A stretch of 64,000 bases of DNA from Chitinophagales bacterium (GTDB lineage: Bacteria; Bacteroidota; Bacteroidia; Chitinophagales; CAIOSU01), in the NCBI GenBank assembly GCA_026003335.1, contig BPHB01000001.1:1448591-1512590 (forward strand), written 5' to 3'. The notes beneath the pieces were generated by a model. It was not told the DNA's origin. It searched no databases and saw only the letters and a program-made list of their open reading frames with translations. The translations under genes were made by a program, and so were the position numbers. Shown here in pieces: positions 1 through 7,494 of this stretch; positions within the stretch are counted from its first letter, which is position 1, and each line of letters starts with the position of its first letter.

Positions 1-1230
1 CATAAAGGTAAAGTTGATTGTTCCCAATGTGTCTTGCGGAGTATGATAATTATGATTCCTGAAGTTGGCTCCATCGGTTAACATGATAGCTTTAATATTG
101 GCATCCCAGAAGCTGGCATGGTCGCTGCGCCTGAAATCGGGAGTAAAAATGCCATTATAAGGAAGGATAACGGAAATAACTCTCAGAGCAGGCACATAAG
201 CAGAAGCTGCATTACTGAAAGCCGCCCAGATGTTAGCAGAGGAGTCGTTGGCAGCATTCACTATAAAGTTTCCGCGAAAGCTGTCATTGCGCACCAATGC
301 ATATTCAGCCGGAAAAGCCACATCAAATCCCGCAGGGATCTGCTGGCTGTTAGGCACTTCAGAATAATAGCCGATCATCTCAAAATTAAATACCCCTTCC
401 AGCCGCTCATAGTTTTTAATACCCTGGCTAACATATCTTCGGCTGCCCTCCAGCCCTATAGTGGGGGAGCTTTCTTCAAAATCAAATCCGATAAATTTCA
501 GGGAGTACTTAAACTGATATTGCGAGAGTATCCGCATAGCTTCCAGCATACCTACTATCCCTGATCCGTTGTCGTCAGCTCCGGGGCTGTTACTTACCGT
601 ATCAAAATGCCCGTCAATGATATAGGTCTTTCTTTCATCCTTCAATCCGGGCAAACGCCCGATGATATTATGGGCATTATAACCATTATGGAGAAAGGGC
701 TGCCGGTAAGCCTGCAGTCTTTGATTGACAAACTGATTCTCTATATAATCCTTAACCATCTCCAGATGAGATGGATTAGCCTGATAATGGCGGATGCCCT
801 CAATGACGGAGAGCTCCTGCTTCAGGCGGTTGCTATCCACCAGAGCTATGAGAGAGGAAATATCCACCGGATTGCGGTCAGCAACTACCAACCTGATCTG
901 GTAATTGCTCATGCCGGCTGAATCCGGAGTGTAGTAAAAGGAAATCACTTTACCCGGACCCGGGGCCACCGGGTATCCGGTATCACCGGCAAGGCTATAT
1001 ACAGGAGCAAGAAAAGTCTCTCCCCCGTTGTCCGACAGACCCACGCTGACTTCCACGTCATCCTGTTCATCATCAGTAATGTCAAATTGCAGTTCAATAC
1101 GATGGGCTGCCGAATCGTGTATCACTTCAAAATTGCTGATTCGGGGAGGATGATTTTGCCCGTATACCAATGAGCACATCCAGGCAACAAGCCCCGCTAT
1201 CATTCCCGCTTGAATAACGTTGTTTTGCAT
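1..1230 (-). CDS. M28-family zinc metallopeptidase, partial (C-terminus off the left edge)
   Basis: Reading the minus strand from ATG at 1230 gives 410 uninterrupted codons that run out of the window. A hydrophobic N-terminus (residues about 5-24, ending near VYGQ) looks like a signal peptide. An Ig-like pre-domain of about 90 residues follows, then an aminopeptidase fold. Visible metal-site motifs in order are GHFDTVSNSPGADDNGSG (His and bridging Asp), FDFEESSP (catalytic and metal Glu), NFEMIGYY (acidic ligand, Glu where many members have Asp) and YHTPQDT (last His ligand). These match the M28 peptidases that remove N-terminal residues from peptides. It is probably exported; whether it carries a sorting domain cannot be seen. 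It is divergent from the phosphatase gene starting at 1294. Confidence 0.9.
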   Translation of the reverse strand, partial: MQNNVIQAGMIAGLVAWMCSLVYGQNHPPRISNFEVIHDSAAHRIELQFDITDDEQDDVEVSVGLSDNGGETFLAPVYSLAGDTGYPVAPGPGKVISFYYTPDSAGMSNYQIRLVVADRNPVDISSLIALVDSNRLKQELSVIEGIRHYQANPSHLEMVKDYIENQFVNQRLQAYRQPFLHNGYNAHNIIGRLPGLKDERKTYIIDGHFDTVSNSPGADDNGSGIVGMLEAMRILSQYQFKYSLKFIGFDFEESSPTIGLEGSRRYVSQGIKNYERLEGVFNFEMIGYYSEVPNSQQIPAGFDVAFPAEYALVRNDSFRGNFIVNAANDSSANIWAAFSNAASAYVPALRVISVILPYNGIFTPDFRRSDHASFWDANIKAIMLTDGANFRNHNYHTPQDTLGTINFTFM

Positions 1231-1254
1231 GGAAAATAATTATAGCAGAGTTCC

Positions 1255-1262
1255 TAAATTTG
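1255..1262 (+). promoter_or_regulatory. Possible Bacteroidota -7 promoter element
   Basis: TAAATTTG matches the Bacteroidota -7 consensus TAnnTTTG and lies 31 bases before the ATG of the phosphatase gene at 1294. No well-spaced TTTG -33 element is present (nearest TTTG at 1224-1227), so the call is tentative. Confidence 0.3.
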
Positions 1263-1293
1263 TCTGTAATCTTAACAAAAAAATCTTTCTGAG

Positions 1294-2994
1294 ATGACAC
1301 GGACCCACAGGTGTATTGCAGCAGTTGCTTTTTCACTCCTTGTTGCAACTACAGTTCCGTTATCTGCACAAACCGTCACGCGTGGTCCCTATCTGCAGGT
1401 GCCCACCCACAACAGTATTATTATTCGCTGGAGAACTGACCAACCTACCGACAGCAAGGTAAGCTACGGGACGGATCTAAATAATCTTTCCTTCACCGCC
1501 ACTGATACCACATTAACCACGGAACATTACGTGCAGCTTACAGGCCTCAGCCCCTACACAAAATATTATTATTCTGTCGGCAGCTCGTCACAAGTATTGA
1601 GCGGCCCTGCCAATGATCATTATTTTGTCACTTCACCTCTTCCGGGAACCGTAAAACCTATTCGTGTTTGGGCGATTGGTGATTTCGGCAAAGCCAACAC
1701 CCGACAGAATGCCGTTCGTGATGCCTATCTGAACTATACCGGAAGCACACATACAGATGTGTGGCTGTGGCTGGGCGATAATGTATATGACAACGGTACT
1801 GATCAGGAATATCAGGATAAGGTTTTTGATAATGCTTACTACGGTCAGGTGTTTCGGTATATGCCGTTCTGGCCTTGCCCGGGCAATCATGATTATGTGT
1901 CTGTATCTCCACCAACAGCGACAAAGGATCCTGCAAGCCCCAGTCATACGGGTCCCTATTATGAAATTTTTGAAATGCCTACTGCCGGAGAAATGGGAGG
2001 CGTGCCCTCAGGGCGGGAGTTGTATTATTCTTTTGATTATGGCAATGTCCACTTCATTTCTCTGAACTCCGAGCTTGGCTCACCCTTTAATCCATCACAC
2101 GACTGGACCGGGGCGCGGCTTACCGGAAGTTTCACCAGTTCCCCCTTGACCGAGTGGCTGCATCAGGATCTGCAGGCAAACACCCAGCCTTGGGTGATTG
2201 TGTATTTTCATCAGCCTCCCTATACGAAAGGATCACACGACTCGGATCTTTTTTATGAAAGATATATGATTGCTATGCGCGAAACGTTTGTTCCCATCTT
2301 TGATCAGTACGGGGTTGATCTGGTACTTTGCGGCCACAGCCACGTGTATGAGCGCTCATACCTCATCAAAGGACATTATGGTAACTCTTCTTCCTTTGAT
2401 CCTGGCACCATGCTGGTAGATGGTTCCAGCGGTATAGATTCGCTGGGAGAAGCTTATGTGAAAGATCTTACTCAACCCAATGGCAATGAGGGAACCGTCT
2501 ATGTAGTATGCGGAAGCTCAGGTTCGCTGGAAACGGGTGCTGCGCTGAATCATCCGGTAATGTTTACAGGATATGGTGATAAGGGTGGTTCCTTTATATT
2601 GGATATTCACGGTGATACGCTGCATGGCCGGTTTTTGAATGAGTCGGGAGAAATACTGGATCATTTCACGATGTACAAAATTCTGCCACCGGATACCACT
2701 CCTACCTCCACGGCAGGGTTTGCTGAATTGGTAAAAGGGTTTCAGGTCTATCCCAATCCTTTTATTGGTGAGGTGGAAGTGGCATTTCATCTGCTGCAAC
2801 CGGCTGCTGTAGTCATTGACCTGTTTGACATAAGGGGAAGGCAGATTAAGACGCTTTATACCCATGCACATCTTCATGCCGGAAAGCATACGCTGGTATT
2901 TCACAAATCAGATTTCCCGGCCAACGGGGTTTTTCTGCTAAGAATGACAACAAACGGGCACGAATATATTGAGCGTCTGATTAAATCTTATTAA
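1294..2994 (+). CDS. Purple acid phosphatase-like metallophosphoesterase with T9SS sorting domain
   Basis: The 566-residue protein has a signal peptide (about residues 1-26, ending LSAQ), a fibronectin-III-like purple acid phosphatase N-terminal domain (about 30-110), a calcineurin-like phosphoesterase domain (about 120-440) and a C-terminal type A T9SS sorting domain (about 485-566, starting FQVYPNPF and ending in a short basic tail). Metal-site motifs are GDFG, GDNVYDNG, GNHDY, a histidine in HQPPYT and GHSHVYER. The family hydrolyses phosphomonoesters or phosphodiesters with a two-metal centre. The sorting domain implies export through the outer membrane by T9SS and surface attachment or release. 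The substrate cannot be told from sequence. It converges on the PorE-like gene ending at 3020. Confidence 0.9.
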   Translation: MTRTHRCIAAVAFSLLVATTVPLSAQTVTRGPYLQVPTHNSIIIRWRTDQPTDSKVSYGTDLNNLSFTATDTTLTTEHYVQLTGLSPYTKYYYSVGSSSQVLSGPANDHYFVTSPLPGTVKPIRVWAIGDFGKANTRQNAVRDAYLNYTGSTHTDVWLWLGDNVYDNGTDQEYQDKVFDNAYYGQVFRYMPFWPCPGNHDYVSVSPPTATKDPASPSHTGPYYEIFEMPTAGEMGGVPSGRELYYSFDYGNVHFISLNSELGSPFNPSHDWTGARLTGSFTSSPLTEWLHQDLQANTQPWVIVYFHQPPYTKGSHDSDLFYERYMIAMRETFVPIFDQYGVDLVLCGHSHVYERSYLIKGHYGNSSSFDPGTMLVDGSSGIDSLGEAYVKDLTQPNGNEGTVYVVCGSSGSLETGAALNHPVMFTGYGDKGGSFILDIHGDTLHGRFLNESGEILDHFTMYKILPPDTTPTSTAGFAELVKGFQVYPNPFIGEVEVAFHLLQPAAVVIDLFDIRGRQIKTLYTHAHLHAGKHTLVFHKSDFPANGVFLLRMTTNGHEYIERLIKSY

Positions 2995-3000
2995 TACATC

Positions 3001-3021
3001 ACGCAGAGCTAGCGTATTTTT
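3001..3021 (+). terminator. Weak intrinsic terminator candidate after the phosphatase gene
   Basis: A 4-bp stem ACGC (3001-3004) / GCGT (3012-3015) with a 7-base loop is followed by ATTTTT. The stem is short, so this is only a candidate. It lies in the 25-base gap between two convergent genes. Confidence 0.25.
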
Positions 3022-5170
3022 AATTTCTTTCTTTCTTTTTATCTGCGGGAGCAGGTGTATTCTCACGGGATATTTTTTCTTCATAACGCTCGTCTTCATA
3101 GATAAGCTCTGCATCCAGCTCACCGATAATTTTAAATTCGGTTCTACGGTTGTTTTGATGGCATGGGCAGTCGCCCGAATTATCCTGAGGACACTCGGGA
3201 TATTTACGGCAATCATCTAACAGACGTGTCTCTCCATAGCCCTTCGCCTGCAGGCGGGTCTTGGGAATGCCTTTTGAAATCAGGTAGTTTACGCAGCTTT
3301 CAGCCCTTTTTTGAGAGAGGCTCAGATTATACTGATCAGTGGCTCGCGTGTCCGTATGTGATCCTATTTCTACAATTATGGTTGGATTTTCAATCATGAT
3401 GTTGTAGAGTGTGTCCAGTGTAAGTTTGGAGGCTTCGCGTAAATCCCATTTGTCAAAGTCGTAATAGATGTTTTTGAGGCGATAGGCTTTGTCTAAAACT
3501 TTCTTTTTCAGATAAATGTCAACATACAAGGTATCTGACTCCACAATGCCATGGGTATGAAAGGGCACTGAATTGGTGAGGTAGCCTTCTGCCGAGCCGC
3601 TTACCCGATAGTTTTTATCCACATTCAGTGAGAAATAGTAGCGCTGCCCATTCACGATGGTATCATCACCGAGATGAATGTTTTGAAGAATACCTTCCGG
3701 ACTTTCCAAAGAAAGGGCTACACGGGCATTTTCTATGGGTGTATGTGTAGTATCATCTTCATCATATACATACCCCATCACGGCAACATGAATAGTCTGG
3801 ATATATTCAAAGGAAAAGATATCATCGCAGCAGGTTTCACTGCGAATAGAAATAATTCCCGGACGATTGGACACAAAAAATCCGCTACGCCCGTCATCAT
3901 ACATTCTGAAATACATTTCATCGGTACTGGAATTGAGGGGATAACCAATATTGACCGGATCGCTATAACGTGATCCACTTCCTTCGGTTTTGAAAACGTC
4001 ATAGCCCCCCATGCCCACGTGGCCATTGGAACTAAAAAAAAGAGTGCCGGATACGGCATCAAAATAAGGTGTGGCTTCATCCCGGTCGGTATTGATTTTG
4101 GCACCCAGGTTTTTCGGAGTGCTGAATGTTTTTCTGCTGATGTTAAATGAAGATACCCAGAGGTCTAATCCTCCTTTACCTTCAGGACGGTCGGAGGCAA
4201 AGTATAAGGTTTCAAAACCCTTTCTTGCCGGAGCTACCCACGGATGCGTGCTGGTATATCCGGGTAAGTTAATTTCTGCACTTACCGGAGTAGGTTCGCT
4301 CCATGAGCCATTTTCCCGCTGACTCATATAAATGGCGCAGATTATTTTCCCGTTTTTTTCATTTTCGGAGCACTGGGTAAAATAGAACCGCTGGCGATCC
4401 GGTGAAAGGCAGCCATTAGCCACATGGTAGCCGCTGCGATTAAACAGCTCAAAAACACGTGCCGTATCAAATGCATGGCGTCCCAAACGGGTAGCCTTAT
4501 ATAGCTTAATGAAATGATCTACCTCATTACCACTTAAAACAATTACTGTATCCGAAGGCAGAGAAGCAAACAGCAACGTGGTGTCATCCCATAGCAGAGG
4601 AGCTATATCCGTATAGGGGGAGTTCACTCTTCTATCCAGATGATAAATATTAAGCGGCAGTGGTTGTTCCATGAGTTGCAGAGCCAGTTCGCATCCTCTG
4701 GATTCGGTCTGCGCCCATTTTTTCAGATACGTGGCCGGACCCTTATAAGTACGGGCAAAATCGTCAAAAGCCCTGCGTGCTTCAGAATATTTACCGTTCA
4801 TCTTCATCATCAGCGCCATCCAGAAAGCTGCATCCGGATAGGACACCGGATCCATTTCGGATACCCGTTTGTACCATTGTTCCGCTTTTTTATAGTCGCG
4901 TGCAATACGGTAAGATTCAGCCAGCTTATAAGCAACCTCAGCATTTTCAGGATCATGCTGCATGACTTTTTCAAACAGGTCGCTGGCTGCATAAATGTTG
5001 CCTTTACGCAACAATTTACCAGCCGCCTTACTTTGTTTTTTTACTTTAAACTTCGGAGATTGTGTATTCGTGTTTGGCAGGGCAATGGCTGTATCTGAGT
5101 CTTCACTGGTCTGGGCACAAAGCGGCAGGATACCTAACAATAAAGCAGTTGTAAGTATAAGAGTTTTCAC
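3020..5170 (-). CDS. PorE-like outer-membrane-associated protein (TPR, PD40 propeller, CRD, OmpA)
   Basis: The 716-residue protein begins at GTG 5170 with a signal peptide (LLLGILPLCAQ). Order of parts: TPR-like helices (about 50-165), a WD40-like/PD40 beta-propeller (about 190-450, with blades such as FETLYFASDRPEGKGGLD and GTLFFSSNGHVGMGGYD), a carboxypeptidase-regulatory-like domain (about 465-560) and a C-terminal OmpA peptidoglycan-binding domain (about 570-690, IYYDFDKWDL and IGSHTDTRA). A cysteine-rich insert (CRKYPECPQDNSGDCPC) sits inside the OmpA part. This architecture is that of PorE, which ties the type IX machinery to peptidoglycan. Many Bacteroidota carry several paralogues next to porP/sprF genes, so this may be a module-specific partner rather than the core PorE. 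It lies 46 bases downstream of a PorP/SprF gene and is probably co-transcribed with it. Confidence 0.85.
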   Translation of the reverse strand: MKTLILTTALLLGILPLCAQTSEDSDTAIALPNTNTQSPKFKVKKQSKAAGKLLRKGNIYAASDLFEKVMQHDPENAEVAYKLAESYRIARDYKKAEQWYKRVSEMDPVSYPDAAFWMALMMKMNGKYSEARRAFDDFARTYKGPATYLKKWAQTESRGCELALQLMEQPLPLNIYHLDRRVNSPYTDIAPLLWDDTTLLFASLPSDTVIVLSGNEVDHFIKLYKATRLGRHAFDTARVFELFNRSGYHVANGCLSPDRQRFYFTQCSENEKNGKIICAIYMSQRENGSWSEPTPVSAEINLPGYTSTHPWVAPARKGFETLYFASDRPEGKGGLDLWVSSFNISRKTFSTPKNLGAKINTDRDEATPYFDAVSGTLFFSSNGHVGMGGYDVFKTEGSGSRYSDPVNIGYPLNSSTDEMYFRMYDDGRSGFFVSNRPGIISIRSETCCDDIFSFEYIQTIHVAVMGYVYDEDDTTHTPIENARVALSLESPEGILQNIHLGDDTIVNGQRYYFSLNVDKNYRVSGSAEGYLTNSVPFHTHGIVESDTLYVDIYLKKKVLDKAYRLKNIYYDFDKWDLREASKLTLDTLYNIMIENPTIIVEIGSHTDTRATDQYNLSLSQKRAESCVNYLISKGIPKTRLQAKGYGETRLLDDCRKYPECPQDNSGDCPCHQNNRRTEFKIIGELDAELIYEDERYEEKISRENTPAPADKKKERN

Positions 5171-5216
5171 TTCTCGGTTAAGGATTTATTTATATCTGAT
5201 GTCATTCAGCAGCATG

Positions 5217-6224
5217 TTATAACCTCGGACAGGGTACAAGCACAGGAGCCTCTACTTTAGTGATTTTCCCCACATACAAAACCGCAATTTCAAACGCTCC
5301 GCGGCTGTGGCTGGCCGGTTTCAGCCCGGAAGTATTGACATCATAGGCAAAGCCCACCCGCAGGCCACGATGCTCAAAACCCAGGGTTATCACCCCGGCA
5401 TCCTCCAGACGATACCATCCGCCCAGGCTAATCACGGTGTTGTGGGGGTCATGAAAATGCCATTCTACGGCACTACCTAAATGCAGCTCCCGGGCCTTAT
5501 TCTGATACATGAATAAAACATTTGGGGTAATTACAATATGTTCTGAGGCTTTAACATGCAGGCCGGCATGGCCAGTTGCCCGCCTGGATAAACGCTCCTC
5601 TCTGCCCAGAAAAGATTCTTTAGGCGTTGTAAGATGATGCAATGCCCCTCCGGCAAATATTCCAAAGCGTTTTCCTATCATAGAGCTCCACATCAACCCC
5701 GCAGCCATGTCAAAATAACTGATGCCCGTACCCTGAAACGATTCCCCGTTGGTTTGGGCTTGGTCAAATTCATTTAGGGTGGCATTATACTGTTGCGGAA
5801 AAAGCAGGCTGTTATAGTCTAATGAGCGGTAAACATACCCGAGCTGGATTCCCGCTCCGATAAAATGGCGTTTTGATTTTCCAAGCACCTTGCTATAGGC
5901 CCCTGAAGCCATTAAACTCATCAAACTAAGATTGCCGTCACCGGCCTGATCGTACACCGCAGAGGCGCCCGCACCCAAAACATCCTTTATCTTTCCGTCC
6001 AATAAACGCATATCAAACGAAGCCCCCACAGTGTGATAGGGCGTAGTAACACTGCGCCACTGGTTTCGGTAAATTGCAGTTAGCCGGTAGGTGCCGTCAA
6101 TAAAGCCGGTGAGGGCAGGATTGAGTGTCAGCGGGGAAGCATAAAATTGGGAAAAATGAATATCCTGCGAAAAAGATATTCCGGAGAACGTGCTTACACA
6201 TAACAGCACAAGGATGGTGCGCAT
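5217..6224 (-). CDS. PorP/SprF family type IX secretion outer-membrane protein (second copy)
   Basis: The 335-residue protein has a signal peptide (residues 1-19, ending SFSQ) followed at once by the family hallmark DIHFSQFYASPLTLNPALTG, then alternating beta strands of an outer-membrane barrel (LTAIYRNQW, GAGIQLGYVYRSLDY, FEIAVLYVG near the end). PorP/SprF proteins work with T9SS and are often paired with a particular cargo carrying a type B C-terminal domain: SprF is needed for SprB. It lies between another PorP/SprF gene (6351-7409) and the PorE-like gene. A terminator-like hairpin separates it from the first copy, so it may have its own promoter in 6225-6290. Confidence 0.9.
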   Translation of the reverse strand: MRTILVLLCVSTFSGISFSQDIHFSQFYASPLTLNPALTGFIDGTYRLTAIYRNQWRSVTTPYHTVGASFDMRLLDGKIKDVLGAGASAVYDQAGDGNLSLMSLMASGAYSKVLGKSKRHFIGAGIQLGYVYRSLDYNSLLFPQQYNATLNEFDQAQTNGESFQGTGISYFDMAAGLMWSSMIGKRFGIFAGGALHHLTTPKESFLGREERLSRRATGHAGLHVKASEHIVITPNVLFMYQNKARELHLGSAVEWHFHDPHNTVISLGGWYRLEDAGVITLGFEHRGLRVGFAYDVNTSGLKPASHSRGAFEIAVLYVGKITKVEAPVLVPCPRL

Positions 6225-6289
6225 TTCCCAAAAGTATGTTATGCTTTAAAAGTAATAAAAGCCAAGGCAATTTTATCCGCAACTGTCTG

Positions 6290-6320
6290 ATAAAAATACA
6301 AAAGACCGGAGAAACCGGCC
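6290..6320 (-). terminator. Intrinsic terminator between the two porP/sprF genes
   Basis: On the minus strand GGCCGG (6320-6315), loop TTTCT and CCGGTC (6309-6304) form a 6-bp stem with one G-U pair, followed by TTTTGTATTTTT. It lies 30 bases after the stop of the upstream PorP/SprF gene. It suggests that the adhesin-PorP transcript ends here at least part of the time. Confidence 0.6.
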
Positions 6321-6350
6321 TTCGTATTTTACTGTAATTGCGGGAATGTA

Positions 6351-7409
6351 TTAAAAGCGCGGACAGAATTTCACCTTGTTCTTTTGTCGGAATGAGCCTA
6401 TGTGTATGGCGGACACTTCAAAGGCTCCCCGTGAATTGGTCGCATCGGTGAGTTCAGAGAAATTTAAGTCGTAAGCAAATCCGAAGCTGAAGCTTGCAAC
6501 ATCAAACCGGGTAGCCAGAATGAGTGCATCGCTGGCAATACCTTTTTGATAGCCTCTTACAATGCGATACCATGGACCGATATAGAAGGCATTCCCTTGA
6601 GGTTCGTTGGGAACGAACAACACCTTCAGGTAAGTACCTACTTGTGTTTCAAAGGCCGGACCCTGACTCAAAATGAGAAAACTGGGCAACAGATCCAAAG
6701 TATTGCTCAAAGGCACCTGTACTCCTCCTGTGCCGGTGTATTTAATGTATAACCGCGCGTCTCCGCTACCGAAAGATTGGTTCGGCATATTTACATGGCT
6801 CACCGAAAATCCTGCCCAGAAGTTGGTGCGTTTTTTAGGGAAGTAATACCAAAATACACCTGCACCCAGGTCAAAGAAAGTGAAGTTATTATTAAAGTTT
6901 TCATTATTGTTTATATTCGGATTAAAGTCACCTATGGCTGCATCAAACTGATTGCCGAAACGCAGCCTCGTGTAATCAATACTGCGGAAGCCGAGGCCGG
7001 CCTGTACGCCTGCCGAGAGAAAATGATTGCCTTGGCTGTTCAGAGACTTCAGATAAGCCACTGATAAGTTGGGTTGGTTGGTACCATAGGCAGCGTCACC
7101 GGCTTTATCATTTATAAATGATAGTCCCACGCCAATAGCGTCATGGCGGCTTGCCGGAATACCTATCCGCAAATCAAACGAAGCCGAGAACGTACGAAAC
7201 ATTGGAATGGTTTCATCCCGCAATATGCTGCTCCACTGACTGCGGAAAATGGCCGTAAAACGATAGTTGCCGCTAAACAATCCTGTCATGGCCGGATTCA
7301 CATTCAATGGACTGGAATTGTATTGTGAGAAATGAGGGTCCTGTCCAAAGGATTGGAAACCTAAAATCACCGCCAAAACTGCAATAAACGCTGTTTTAAA
7401 CTGTTTCAT
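6351..7409 (-). CDS. PorP/SprF family type IX secretion outer-membrane protein (first copy)
   Basis: The 352-residue protein has a signal peptide (about 1-22, ending SFGQ) and then the family start DPHFSQYNSSPLNVNPAMTG, followed by YRFTAIFRSQW and many amphipathic strands of an outer-membrane barrel, ending FEVSAIHIGSF and a basic tail. It lies 85 bases downstream of the giant SprB-repeat adhesin gene, the usual arrangement of an SprB-type cargo with its SprF-type partner. By analogy with SprF, it probably helps export or retain that adhesin at the surface. That role is inferred from position and family, not shown by the sequence. Confidence 0.9.
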   Translation of the reverse strand: MKQFKTAFIAVLAVILGFQSFGQDPHFSQYNSSPLNVNPAMTGLFSGNYRFTAIFRSQWSSILRDETIPMFRTFSASFDLRIGIPASRHDAIGVGLSFINDKAGDAAYGTNQPNLSVAYLKSLNSQGNHFLSAGVQAGLGFRSIDYTRLRFGNQFDAAIGDFNPNINNNENFNNNFTFFDLGAGVFWYYFPKKRTNFWAGFSVSHVNMPNQSFGSGDARLYIKYTGTGGVQVPLSNTLDLLPSFLILSQGPAFETQVGTYLKVLFVPNEPQGNAFYIGPWYRIVRGYQKGIASDALILATRFDVASFSFGFAYDLNFSELTDATNSRGAFEVSAIHIGSFRQKNKVKFCPRF

Positions 7410-7494
7410 GGTCTCAAATTTATAAAAATTTAGTGCTTAATTATAAATTATCAAAGAAACCCCGCAATACACTGTTTGTCTTCCACAACACACC

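Noticed and set aside
118-921. Plus-strand open frames in the first kilobase
   Set aside because: They are shadows of the M28 peptidase, which reads continuously on the minus strand from 1230 to the edge.
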